From the NCBI GenBank assembly GCA_021781255.1, contig JAJXXG010000847.1, forward strand, positions 1 through 8,321: 8,321 nucleotides of DNA, in the 5' to 3' direction. The notes under the pieces are model-generated. The model did no database searches. It had not been told where the DNA came from and saw only the letters and a program-made list of their open reading frames with translations. How positions within the stretch are numbered: position 1 is the first letter of the stretch; the number at the start of each line of letters is the position of its first letter. Position numbers and translations under genes: made by a program. Shown in pieces: positions 1 to 6,587 of the stretch. Source of the stretch: Acidobacteriota bacterium. Its GTDB lineage: Bacteria; Acidobacteriota; Terriglobia; Terriglobales; Acidobacteriaceae.

Positions 1-1
1 T

Positions 2-712
2 GCCAGGGAAATTCAGCAGGTCTTGATTCCTGAAACGCTTCCTTCTCTCGAAGGCTTCGCCATCACCAGTGCATATACGCCTGCACAGGAGGTCGGCGGC
101 GATTTCTTCCAGATTCTTGCGAACCCCGACGGGTCCACCATCGTGGCCATCGGGGATGTCAGCGGCAAAGGATTAAAGGCCGCCATGAACGTTTCGATGA
201 TCGTGGGGGTCATTCGCGCCGAAACGGCCACCAGCACCAGTCCGCTGAAAATCGTATCGGCGCTCAACCAATGTCTCGTTGGGCGCATGCACGGAGGCTT
301 TGCCACGGGCATCGTGTTTCGCCTGGATCCCGACGGAACCGTCACGCTGTCCAATGCGGGGCACCTGCCGCCCTATCTCAACGGGCAGGAACTCACCCTG
401 GATCCGTCTCTGCCGCTCGGCCTGATCAAGCAGACCGATTACCACGAGGTCGCCGTGCGCCTCCAACCTGGCGATCAGCTCAGCTTGTACACCGATGGCC
501 TGCTCGAGGCGCGGAACGAGCAGGGCGAGCTCTTTGGCTTTGAACGCATGAACAAGCTCTTTGCCACACGGCCCACGGCCCAACAAGCCAGCGAAGCGGC
601 TGTCGCCTTTGGCCAGGAGGATGACATCACCATCCTCACTCTCACGCGCCTCGCGGCTGGGCAGGAGTCCAGCACGCAACTGGTCGCCCCCGGGCTCGCC
701 CGCGCCTCTTGA
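2..712 (+). CDS. PP2C/SpoIIE-type serine phosphatase (RsbU-like), 5' partial
   Basis: This is the C-terminal catalytic domain of a PPM/SpoIIE-type protein serine phosphatase. Such enzymes usually dephosphorylate an anti-sigma-factor antagonist in a partner-switching cascade. The reading frame is open from base 2, so the start and any sensor domain lie left of the window; 236 residues are visible. The TTG at 23 is internal and not a real start, because the family sequence AREIQQVLIPE begins before it. In visible numbering, GGDFF is at 32-36 and GDVSGKG at 51-57. NAGHLPPYL is near 118, YTDG at 163-166 and DDIT at 207-210. The aspartates of these motifs are the metal ligands of the family, and all are present, so the enzyme should be active. 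It stops at TGA 710-712 and is convergent with the next gene. Which target it acts on cannot be told from here. Confidence 0.93.
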   Translation, partial: AREIQQVLIPETLPSLEGFAITSAYTPAQEVGGDFFQILANPDGSTIVAIGDVSGKGLKAAMNVSMIVGVIRAETATSTSPLKIVSALNQCLVGRMHGGFATGIVFRLDPDGTVTLSNAGHLPPYLNGQELTLDPSLPLGLIKQTDYHEVAVRLQPGDQLSLYTDGLLEARNEQGELFGFERMNKLFATRPTAQQASEAAVAFGQEDDITILTLTRLAAGQESSTQLVAPGLARAS

Positions 713-761
713 TCCCGCCGCTCTCGCCGAACTCGTCCCTTCCGGCCCCAGATCCGACCGC

Positions 762-800
762 AAAAAACCTGGAGGCCAACCCCATCGGGCCGGCCTCCAG
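762..800 (-). terminator. Rho-independent terminator of the Ig-like protein gene
   Basis: A perfect 9-bp inverted repeat, CTGGAGGCC at 769-777 and GGCCTCCAG at 792-800, encloses a 14-base loop. Read on the minus strand the stem is followed, after one G, by six T residues (762-767). That is the layout of an intrinsic terminator. It lies 34 bases beyond the stop codon of the minus-strand gene. On the plus strand no T run follows the stem, so it should not work well for the phosphatase gene. Confidence 0.8.
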
Positions 801-816
801 AAGCTGCTCAGGCAAC

Positions 817-849
817 TCCTCTGCGCCTTCGCCTTACGGCGCAGGAGGA
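817..849. other. Hairpin containing the stop codon of the Ig-like gene
   Basis: An inverted repeat, TGCGCC at 822-827 and GGCGCA at 838-843, can be extended outward through C821/G844. With one bulged G it continues through CTCCT/AGGAG-type pairing to 817/849. The loop (828-837) contains the TAA stop of the minus-strand gene (834-836). No T run follows on either strand, so it is not a classical terminator by itself. It sits just upstream of the real terminator and may stabilise the transcript end. The pairing is visible; a function is not established. Confidence 0.4.
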
Positions 850-3734
850 ACTGCGACCTGCAGATCGATGATGGCGTTCCCGCTGGCATAGTTGGTGCCA
901 TTCGCGTAAACCGCCTCGATGGCATCGGTTCCGTTGGGCAATGCCGTCGCGGGAATCGTGATGCTGGCATTCCCAGCACTGACGGGAACCGCTCCACCAC
1001 CCAGAATGGTGCTTCCGTAAAGGAACGTGACCGTCCCGGTTGAAGGCGGTCCCGCGCTCCAGGATGCAATCGATGCTGCCAGAGTCACGTTCCCTCCCGT
1101 CACATACCAGGAGGATGGCGTCACCAGCACAGTTACAGGTGCGGGAGTCACCACAAAGCTCTCGTTAATCGGACCCGCCGCAGCATAGTTCGTCTGCGCA
1201 GGATAACGGATGATGAGCGTATGCGTTCCCACCGGTGGCTTGGGAATGACTATATTTGCCGCCCCGGAGACCAGCGCAAGGCTAACCGGTGCACCGCCGT
1301 CATAGCTGTAGGTCACGGAGCCCTGTGGCGACCCCGCATTCGAGCTCGCATACACGCCGCACTGGTAGTTGGCGCCATACGGATAGGGCGAATTCCAGCA
1401 AGACGCGGTCAGCGTCACCGGTACCGGCGAAACCGTCAGTTGAACCGCAGCCGAATAGCCGGACTTGTTGTTCGAATCTCCCATGTACTCAGCATTGAGC
1501 GAATGCTGCCCTGCCGGCAGGTTAGCCAGGTAGTAGTACACGCCCCCTCTTTTCAACGTCAGCGTCGCAACTGGACTGCCATTGTCCAGGATGATCACGG
1601 TCCCCGTCGGCACGCTGCCATTGATGTTCGCCACCTGGACATCTATTTCCGTCCCCAGCGGATAAACAATCGCGTTCGAGGAAATCGAGAACTGTATCTG
1701 GCTGTCGATGTTGACCGTGTAGCTAACAGAAGAGGAGTTTGTGTTCCCCGCCGCGTCTGCCACGTTCACCGTGAAGGTTCCTCCGGCGGTGGTGTTCACT
1801 GGCGCCGTCAATGGACCGGTGGACAACACGCCCGAGAACGTTTGACTGCCGCAACTCACAACGCCCGATGCGACCCCATTATTCAGGGGGTCCGTGCAGC
1901 TGTAGCTGGCCGTCACCGCCTCGCCCTGGAAATACGGTCCTGCCGGCGACAGCGTGAGGCTCGAAACCTCAGGCGCAGTCGTATCGATGTTGATCGGGAA
2001 CGTATAGAAGTTTGTTGACCAGCTTCCGCTGTCGTCCGCTTTGGTGTTCAGGTACTTGAACTCTTCGGTCCCGGCGCAGTCCTTCGCATAATAGTGGATC
2101 AGGTAATTGCCGTCTAGCAGACCAGTGAAAGCCTCCGCTGGGCTCACGAGTGCCGGCAAAGGCTGCGAAGAGGGAATCAGTGAACTTGGGCATGCCGTCG
2201 AGCTCGTGAAGACTGAATCCGCCGGATTCACATTACCGGGAGTCGGCAAAGCGGACGCCAGGGAAATTCCATAGGTGATGCTGTTCACCGGAGCCGCAAC
2301 AAACGCACTTGCATTTGCCACAGTGGTGCCCGTCAAGTACGGCGGCTGGCTCGAGAAGACAACATTGGGATTCGGATTATTCGTCCAGTTTCCCGGTCCA
2401 AGGGTCACCGGATTCCCCTTGTCATCTGAAGGAGTCACGGTGGTCAAAGGCTCCGGCACTCCATAGATTGAAACGAAGGTGGAGTTCGGATGCGTTGTTT
2501 GTCCGCCGCTGGTGAAGCTGCCAGGGCCGCTGAAGCTCGTCAGCAGATTCTGCGGGCACACCACATCCTGCAAACCGGACTCTGAACTGAATTGGCATGC
2601 GCCTCCAGTCCAAGGCTCACTCGCCATCAGGAATCCCATGCCTTCGTGGAACGTCGGTCCGTTTGGCACAGTGATATCTCCCAGCGTAAAGGACGGTCCA
2701 TCGAATACGTCGCGCAACACTTCATTCGATTGGCTTGAGACCGGGCAATTCGCGCCCGCCGATGACGCACTGGTCCCGCTCGTGCAGGTCAGTGTAAAGA
2801 GCTTGCAGGCTTGCACCCCATTTACCAGTTCGCCGCTGTGAATCAAACAGCTCGAGGTCGCAAAAGGAGTTCCGCTCACATAAGCAGCAAACTGCGATGG
2901 CTCCAATCCGGAATCGGCAACCTGGGGGATGGCCCCACTGGCATTCGCGGTCACCGTATTGTTGGTGTATGCAGCGGTCACATCATAATCAAATCCGATA
3001 CCCTGGCCCGCGATCGGATTGAAACTGAAATCCTGGCTCGTTTGCGGATTTGAAGAGCTTGAGTTGATTGGATTTCCGCTGATGACACCGCCATTCTGCA
3101 CTCCCTGCAGCGTGCAGTTCGTATTGAGGTAGACGCTGGAACTTGCGACCTTTCCCCCTTCATCCTCAAGCGAAATCGTCAGTTGCTGGCTGCCGCTGGT
3201 CAAATAATTCGACACATCGATGGGTCCAATGCCGCCAGTCGTCACAATCGCCGGACCGGTTGGATTGGACGGATACGGCGCCGAATCAACGTCCAGTCCA
3301 TCCAGAGACCCTCCACTCGCAGGGCTTTGGTAAGCCGTCGTAAAGCAATCCGGATAGCTGATCCCGCCACTGGTGTCCGTCTGTCCGATGGAGCTTTTGC
3401 AGATGTTGTTCGCGTTTGGATCACCTGTCACGGCGGGGATGCCGTTCGACGACCTGCTCACGGAAATATAGTTGTCCACCAGAACCGGTCCGTTCGAAGG
3501 CCCGGAAATCGTCGCCGTGATGGGTGAATCCGGGCATTTCAGCGTCAGTGTATTGGTGTTGAATGTATCCGGGACCAAGTAACTCGCCCCAGACTGGGAG
3601 TTCCGAACATCAACCGGTCCAAACACCTGGATTGCCGGAGGAGGTGTGCCTCCCTGAGCGGCGGCCACGGGAGTGAGCATTCCAAGGCAGGACAGCAGGA
3701 CAGGGGCACAGATCAGAACACACGTTCTTTTCAC
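834..3734 (-). CDS. Secreted Ig-like repeat protein
   Basis: This is a 966-residue exported protein of unknown role. Residues 1-26 form a Sec signal peptide (KR, hydrophobic core, AAA before Q27). An LLSC at 13-16 loosely resembles a lipobox, but type I cleavage fits better. Residues about 30-585 are a beta-rich, Ser/Thr/Asn/Gly-rich region I do not recognise. It holds most of the roughly 16 cysteines of the mature protein, some probably disulfide-bonded. Residues about 586-676 look like an Ig-like domain (IDTTAPEV start, VADAAGNT near the end). Three tandem Ig-like modules of the Big_3 type follow to about 961. No sorting signal, PEP-CTERM or membrane anchor is seen at the C-terminus (VAVPPAP), and no catalytic motif. 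The GTG start at 3734 is fixed by AGGAGG 8 bases upstream and an in-frame TAG at 3747-3749. Such proteins are common in Acidobacteria and often thought to act in adhesion or envelope structure; that role is inference here. Confidence 0.9.
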   Translation of the reverse strand: MKRTCVLICAPVLLSCLGMLTPVAAAQGGTPPPAIQVFGPVDVRNSQSGASYLVPDTFNTNTLTLKCPDSPITATISGPSNGPVLVDNYISVSRSSNGIPAVTGDPNANNICKSSIGQTDTSGGISYPDCFTTAYQSPASGGSLDGLDVDSAPYPSNPTGPAIVTTGGIGPIDVSNYLTSGSQQLTISLEDEGGKVASSSVYLNTNCTLQGVQNGGVISGNPINSSSSNPQTSQDFSFNPIAGQGIGFDYDVTAAYTNNTVTANASGAIPQVADSGLEPSQFAAYVSGTPFATSSCLIHSGELVNGVQACKLFTLTCTSGTSASSAGANCPVSSQSNEVLRDVFDGPSFTLGDITVPNGPTFHEGMGFLMASEPWTGGACQFSSESGLQDVVCPQNLLTSFSGPGSFTSGGQTTHPNSTFVSIYGVPEPLTTVTPSDDKGNPVTLGPGNWTNNPNPNVVFSSQPPYLTGTTVANASAFVAAPVNSITYGISLASALPTPGNVNPADSVFTSSTACPSSLIPSSQPLPALVSPAEAFTGLLDGNYLIHYYAKDCAGTEEFKYLNTKADDSGSWSTNFYTFPINIDTTAPEVSSLTLSPAGPYFQGEAVTASYSCTDPLNNGVASGVVSCGSQTFSGVLSTGPLTAPVNTTAGGTFTVNVADAAGNTNSSSVSYTVNIDSQIQFSISSNAIVYPLGTEIDVQVANINGSVPTGTVIILDNGSPVATLTLKRGGVYYYLANLPAGQHSLNAEYMGDSNNKSGYSAAVQLTVSPVPVTLTASCWNSPYPYGANYQCGVYASSNAGSPQGSVTYSYDGGAPVSLALVSGAANIVIPKPPVGTHTLIIRYPAQTNYAAAGPINESFVVTPAPVTVLVTPSSWYVTGGNVTLAASIASWSAGPPSTGTVTFLYGSTILGGGAVPVSAGNASITIPATALPNGTDAIEAVYANGTNYASGNAIIDLQVAVPPAP
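852..1706 (-). repeat. Three tandem Ig-like modules (coding repeat)
   Basis: Residues about 677-769, 770-865 and 866-961 of the secreted protein share one pattern. Each has a G-T/S-V strand (TGTVII, QGSVTY, TGTVTF). Each has a G-x-H/D hinge before an aromatic strand (GQHSLNAEY, GTHTLIIRY, GTDAIEAVY). Each ends in a short strand running into the next linker. The second and third also share a TNYA motif (TNYAAAG, TNYASG). The DNA copies have diverged, so this is a protein-level repeat and not a recent duplication. Module borders are accurate to perhaps five residues. Confidence 0.65.
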
Positions 3735-3742
3735 TTGTTCGA

Positions 3743-3748
3743 CCTCCT
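3743..3748 (-). promoter_or_regulatory. Ribosome binding site of the Ig-like gene
   Basis: AGGAGG on the minus strand is 8 bases from the GTG start at 3734. It supports an otherwise unobvious non-ATG start. An in-frame TAG overlaps it, so no longer protein is possible. Confidence 0.85.
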
Positions 3749-3794
3749 AGTCAGAAGCAAGCTGGATGGTATGGATTCAGAGTGCGAGTCAGAT

Positions 3795-3836
3795 CTTCAA
3801 CCGCGTAATGGGGGTTTACACGGAGGTAACTTGAAG
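3795..3836 (-). promoter_or_regulatory. Possible structured 5' leader of the Ig-like gene
   Basis: An exact inverted repeat, CTTCAA 3795-3800 with TTGAAG 3831-3836, encloses two inner pairings that compete for the same strand. They are GTTTAC/GTAAC (3814-3819 with 3826-3830, one bulge) and GTAA/TTAC (3805-3808 with 3816-3819). The stretch lies about 60-100 bases before the start codon, inside the probable untranslated leader. It matches no riboswitch class I know. The arms are short and could be chance. Confidence 0.25.
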
Positions 3837-3881
3837 TAAGGTGACTAGCACACTTAGCACAATCGGCTCAGAAGCTCACTT

Positions 3882-3911
3882 AGTGTCGCTACAACTCTGG
3901 CGCCAAGTCAA
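3882..3911 (-). promoter_or_regulatory. Candidate sigma-70-type promoter for the Ig-like gene
   Basis: On the minus strand TTGACT (3911-3906) is followed after 18 bases by GACACT (3887-3882). A short T run lies just upstream of the -35 box. The -35 box matches five of six consensus bases and the -10 only three, so this is a weak guess. It would give a leader of roughly 140 bases. Confidence 0.25.
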
Positions 3912-4102
3912 CGAAAAAATCGATGTCAGACGGCAAATCTTGAATTCAGTGTGTATTACCTGAAAGACCGCTCATGTGCCTTTGAAAAGGGTGGCGCAAT
4001 CTATGGATTCTCTCAACAGCGCCCGGGGAAGCACGCTCAACGCAACGCGCAGATAAGTTGCGAGCGAACAGTCACCCTTCTAGTTTCGATTCATCCACAA
4101 CT

Positions 4103-4903
4103 CTAGAAACTCTTATACGCTGGATTAAGGTGAGGTCTCGGCTGGAGATCAATATAACTTGCCACGTCAAAGGCTTCTTGTGCCGTCAAGGTCTCCGGAT
4201 GATTCTGCGGCATGTTATGGAAGATATATGCTGCAAGCTTTGCAGGCTTTTCCAGCCCCGCTCCATCGTTATACGACCCATGGCCCCAGAGCGGAGGAAG
4301 AACTGGCGGAACACCCGCACCATGGTGCCCATGGCAACTCGCACACTGGGCCCGGAAGTAGATCATGCGCCCGCGTGATGCATCTCCATGCAACGGGGGC
4401 AGCTTCACCAGTCCTCGCCCCGGATAAGCTTTCTTGCCGTGTTCCGTTGTCGAGAGCGATTGAATATAGGCCACGAGCCCACGCATCTCCTCGCTTGTCG
4501 CAGGCAAAGGCTTTCCCGCCTCACTGCGGACAAAGCACTCTTCAATCCGATCCTGCAGGGTGATGTTGCGGCCAGCTCTCTGACTGAATAACGGGAAAAG
4601 GCCCGCGACATCTGTCAACGGCGCAGCGTAGTCTGCCTTGCCGCTGTTCAGATGGCAATCTCCGCATGCCAGTTGATTCCCCACATACGGTGCCGCGAAT
4701 TTCGGCGTCTCATCGAAAAGCAATTTGCCCTTCTGCACCAGCCCCGCTTGCTCGCTCTCCGCCGCGGAAAGTTGCTGGCCTTGCTCTTTCATCGTCGCCA
4801 CCCGCGCTTTGCTTGCCGAGCATCCTTGAAAGACACCGCAGCTCAAGCCACCTGCAAGAAGTAGAACCAGGCAGCCTTTCCATTGTGCTCGTTCAAAACT
4901 CAT
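4103..4903 (-). CDS. Diheme c-type cytochrome, TsdA/SoxA-like
   Basis: This is an exported 266-residue cytochrome with two heme c sites, CGDCH at 80-84 and CASCH at 187-191. The sequence around them follows thiosulfate dehydrogenase TsdA: TPKFAAPYVGN before the first heme, PGRG and PLWG around the second. The IEECF cysteine (Cys123) corresponds to the axial cysteine ligand of heme 1 in Allochromatium TsdA. Met231 in HNMP corresponds to its heme 2 methionine. TsdA joins two thiosulfates into tetrathionate, or runs in reverse, in the periplasm. The N-terminus is a signal peptide; Cys28 (VFQGC) or Cys22 could carry lipid, but neither lipobox is canonical. The start at 4903 is chosen because GGGGAG lies 6 bases upstream and it overlaps the previous stop as ATGA. 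A longer in-frame start at 4999 would put the signal peptide inside the protein. It is the last gene of the operon. The fold is clear; the substrate is not proven. Confidence 0.88.
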   Translation of the reverse strand: MSFERAQWKGCLVLLLAGGLSCGVFQGCSASKARVATMKEQGQQLSAAESEQAGLVQKGKLLFDETPKFAAPYVGNQLACGDCHLNSGKADYAAPLTDVAGLFPLFSQRAGRNITLQDRIEECFVRSEAGKPLPATSEEMRGLVAYIQSLSTTEHGKKAYPGRGLVKLPPLHGDASRGRMIYFRAQCASCHGHHGAGVPPVLPPLWGHGSYNDGAGLEKPAKLAAYIFHNMPQNHPETLTAQEAFDVASYIDLQPRPHLNPAYKSF

Positions 4904-5862
4904 TGAGCGCTCCCCTGATGAGCAGGGTCTGAAATCGATCGAAATCCATACTGGTGGTAAATGGACTGCGCAGCCGAGCTCTTCAGAAATGCAAGCCACG
5001 CAGACGCCAGAGCACGGTGGGGCGCATTGCGCACAATCCCGCCAGCATAAATGGCGGTTGTGTTCTGTGATGCCGGAATCGTGACTCCTTCAATTGGATT
5101 GCCAATGCTCTCTTGAAAGCGAACCTCCGAGGTCCACGTCACGCCGGCGTCGGCTGCCCCGCTCATGATACGCATCGGTGTTTGCCGGTGGTGGATCTCG
5201 GTCAGCACGGTCAACCCACTGCGCACCTTGTCCTCATACACTGTCTTCTCCAGTCCAGAGCCGCCTGCCTTCCGAAGCGATGCTTGAATCTGCCGCGCGA
5301 CACCCTCCCACGCTGGGTTGGGCATTGAGAGTCGAAGCCCGGGTCGGCCAAGATCCGCAAGGGACCGAATGCCTTTCGGATTGCCCTTGGCGACCATGAG
5401 AGTCAGATCATTCGTCGCATACGGAACAACATCTGTCAGCAGTCCATCTCGCTGCATCGCGCCTACCGCACCCATCCCCGCCTCATACACATCGGGCTTC
5501 ACGTGCAACGTCAAGTTGCCAAGCGTGATTGTGCCCTCTGCCGTCATTTGCCTGCGCAGAATGCCCGGCGGCAACGTCTCGTAAAACAAATGTCCCTTTA
5601 CCTCAGGATGCAGTTTCTGAAACGCGTCCACGAGCTGCGGCAGAACAAAGAATTGATTTCCTCCGATCAGTAGCACAAGGCGCGCGTCGCACGGGTTGCC
5701 ATGTATGTCAGGCACGTTGTCAACATCCGCCACATGGAAGACAAACCCCTGCCCGGCTGCTGGGTCATTGGCTTCCCGGCTCCAGGGCGGACTCGATTGA
5801 CCGCACGCGAAAGCATTGAGCCCCGCCGCAAAGACCAGGCACAACATGGCATGAACCTTCAT
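4900..5862 (-). CDS. Periplasmic solute-binding protein, ModA-like
   Basis: This 320-residue protein has a signal peptide (residues about 1-20, MKVHAML, ending NAFAC). It is followed by a two-lobed periplasmic binding fold of the type that holds molybdate, tungstate or sulfate. Recognisable parts are LLIGGNQFFVLPQLVDAF at 64-81, where ModA has its first anion-binding loop. KPDVYEAG at about 122-129 and MVAKGNP at about 156-162 follow. NAPHRALASAWLAFLKS at about 289-305 and YGFRSI near the end match the C-terminal helix and tail of the family. The mature part has Cys58 and perhaps Cys20. No ABC permease or ATPase is next to it. It may serve transport genes elsewhere, or act as a binding or delivery protein for the neighbouring redox enzymes. 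The start at 5862 is chosen over a frame open to 6069 because it has GAGGA 8 bases upstream and a proper signal peptide. Ligand unknown. Confidence 0.82.
   Translation of the reverse strand: MKVHAMLCLVFAAGLNAFACGQSSPPWSREANDPAAGQGFVFHVADVDNVPDIHGNPCDARLVLLIGGNQFFVLPQLVDAFQKLHPEVKGHLFYETLPPGILRRQMTAEGTITLGNLTLHVKPDVYEAGMGAVGAMQRDGLLTDVVPYATNDLTLMVAKGNPKGIRSLADLGRPGLRLSMPNPAWEGVARQIQASLRKAGGSGLEKTVYEDKVRSGLTVLTEIHHRQTPMRIMSGAADAGVTWTSEVRFQESIGNPIEGVTIPASQNTTAIYAGGIVRNAPHRALASAWLAFLKSSAAQSIYHQYGFRSISDPAHQGSAQ
4910..4915 (-). promoter_or_regulatory. Ribosome binding site deciding the TsdA-like start
   Basis: GGGGAG on the minus strand is 6 bases before the ATG at 4903. It lies inside the end of the preceding gene and supports translational coupling and the shorter 266-residue protein. 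Confidence 0.7.
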
Positions 5863-5870
5863 CTGCAAAA

Positions 5871-5875
5871 TCCTC
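5871..5875 (-). promoter_or_regulatory. Ribosome binding site deciding the solute-binding protein start
   Basis: GAGGA on the minus strand is 8 bases before the ATG at 5862 and sits in the only real gap (20 bases) of the operon. It argues against upstream in-frame starts, which would overlap the previous gene by up to 187 bases. Confidence 0.65.
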
Positions 5876-5882
5876 AAACGCG

Positions 5883-6587
5883 TTATACCGTGATATACGT
5901 GTAGCGACCTTCCGCCTGCAGTAGCGCAATCGCCGCCACCATTGCTGCAACCACAATCGTACCTGCCACCGTATGGGCCAGCATCTCGCGCGTAATCTCT
6001 TCCGGAGTCTGCGTCAGACTTCTTGCCCGGATAAGAACTCGCGCCTGCTCCTCTGTCGCAGTATGGCAACTCATAAACTGCACCCCTCGCGCCCTGAGCG
6101 TCTCCATGCTCGTGTCCTGATATTGCGAATCTTCCTTGTCGGGATCGGTGCCATGAAAATCATGACCGGATGACTTCGTGCTCTTCACAAATGGATTGCG
6201 CACCGCTGCCTTCCCCGTTTCCGGATCGATCACCTTCAGCCATTCCCCAATCTGATACTTGTTCCAAATGAAGTCGTCGTAGTTCAGCAGGTTTGCCGGG
6301 CCATGCATGGCAACGGCTATTTGGATCTGTTCGCGTGGCACGCCAAAACCGAACTCCAGCCCGTTCAGCGAGTTCTTCACGTTGTTCAGAAAGCGTCCGC
6401 TATTGATCTGTACGACGTCGTACACCTGCTTGATACGAGCCGTGTGATGAACAAGAGTCTCAAAGTCCGCAATCCTCCAGTCATGCGTCTTCCACACCAA
6501 TTGCGCCTCTGCATTGCTGCCTGCGCCGGCCGCTAGCCCAAGGGCGCCAGCGCCGGAAAGAAACGACCTGCGAGAAAGTGAATTCAT
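5883..6587 (-). CDS. Tat-exported DsrE-fold protein
   Basis: This 234-residue protein begins with a twin-arginine signal (SRRSFL at 5-10, hydrophobic stretch, cleavage near AEA-Q29), so it is exported already folded. The rest resembles the DsrE/DsrF/TusD fold. It has VVQINSGRFLNNVKNSLNG at about 58-76, then IAVAMHGPANLL at about 90-101. GVQFMSCHTA follows at 168-177 with the single cysteine Cys174, and the last helix and strand end in AEGRYTYI. DsrE relatives bind or transfer sulfur, or act in sulfur oxidation; the lone Cys174 followed by His175 is the obvious candidate site. A long polar segment (about 116-160) is inserted compared with minimal DsrE proteins. The hydrophobic stretch near 200-220 belongs to the fold and is probably not a membrane anchor. 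The ATG overlaps the preceding stop (ATGA), with GGAGGG 5 bases upstream. The fold assignment is from pattern recognition; the activity is unknown. Confidence 0.8.
   Translation of the reverse strand: MNSLSRRSFLSGAGALGLAAGAGSNAEAQLVWKTHDWRIADFETLVHHTARIKQVYDVVQINSGRFLNNVKNSLNGLEFGFGVPREQIQIAVAMHGPANLLNYDDFIWNKYQIGEWLKVIDPETGKAAVRNPFVKSTKSSGHDFHGTDPDKEDSQYQDTSMETLRARGVQFMSCHTATEEQARVLIRARSLTQTPEEITREMLAHTVAGTIVVAAMVAAIALLQAEGRYTYITV

Larger units (their letters stand above)
3735..4102. other. Intergenic region between the cytochrome operon and the Ig-like gene
   Basis: These 368 bases lie between two minus-strand genes and carry no credible coding frame. Besides the ribosome binding site they contain a possible structured leader (3795-3836), a weak promoter candidate (3882-3911) and two copies of CACTTAG, at 3851-3857 and 3877-3883. 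There is also a bulged inverted repeat 37 bases past the operon stop, GCTC plus GCAAC at 4035-4046 with GTTGCGAGC at 4057-4065. That last hairpin is in a suitable place to end the operon but has no T run, so I do not call it an intrinsic terminator. Confidence 0.6.

Noticed and set aside
173..1069. Long minus-strand frame opposite the phosphatase gene
   Set aside because: It is antisense to a gene with clear catalytic motifs, is Arg/Gly/Pro-rich, and overlaps the end of the Ig-like gene.
1221..2018. Long plus-strand frame opposite the Ig-like gene
   Set aside because: It has arginine-rich shadow composition with no recognisable motif, opposite a well-supported gene.
2257..2269. 13-base repeat GCCAGGGAAATTC, also at 2-14
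   Set aside because: One shared 13-mer is about what chance gives in 8.3 kb; the two copies lie in unrelated coding contexts.
4083..4110. GTTTC/GAAAC inverted repeat at the operon end as a terminator
   Set aside because: The stem is only 5 bp, overlaps the stop codon and has no T run after it on the minus strand.
4058..4378. Small plus-strand frame at the end of the cytochrome operon
   Set aside because: Most of it is antisense to the TsdA-like gene, including the second heme motif, and it has no convincing ribosome binding site.
4904..4999. Longer in-frame N-terminus for the TsdA-like cytochrome
   Set aside because: It would put 32 residues with no signal-peptide character before a good signal peptide and overlap the upstream gene by 100 bases. 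The ATG at 4903 has a ribosome binding site and an ATGA junction.
5925..5990. Membrane helix near the C-terminus of the DsrE-like protein
   Set aside because: The hydrophobic stretch matches the last helix and strand of the DsrE fold, ending in the family-like YTYI.
5863..6069. Longer in-frame N-terminus for the solute-binding protein
   Set aside because: The extra 69 residues are Gly/Asp-rich shadow translation of the DsrE-like gene and precede an obvious signal peptide with its own ribosome binding site.
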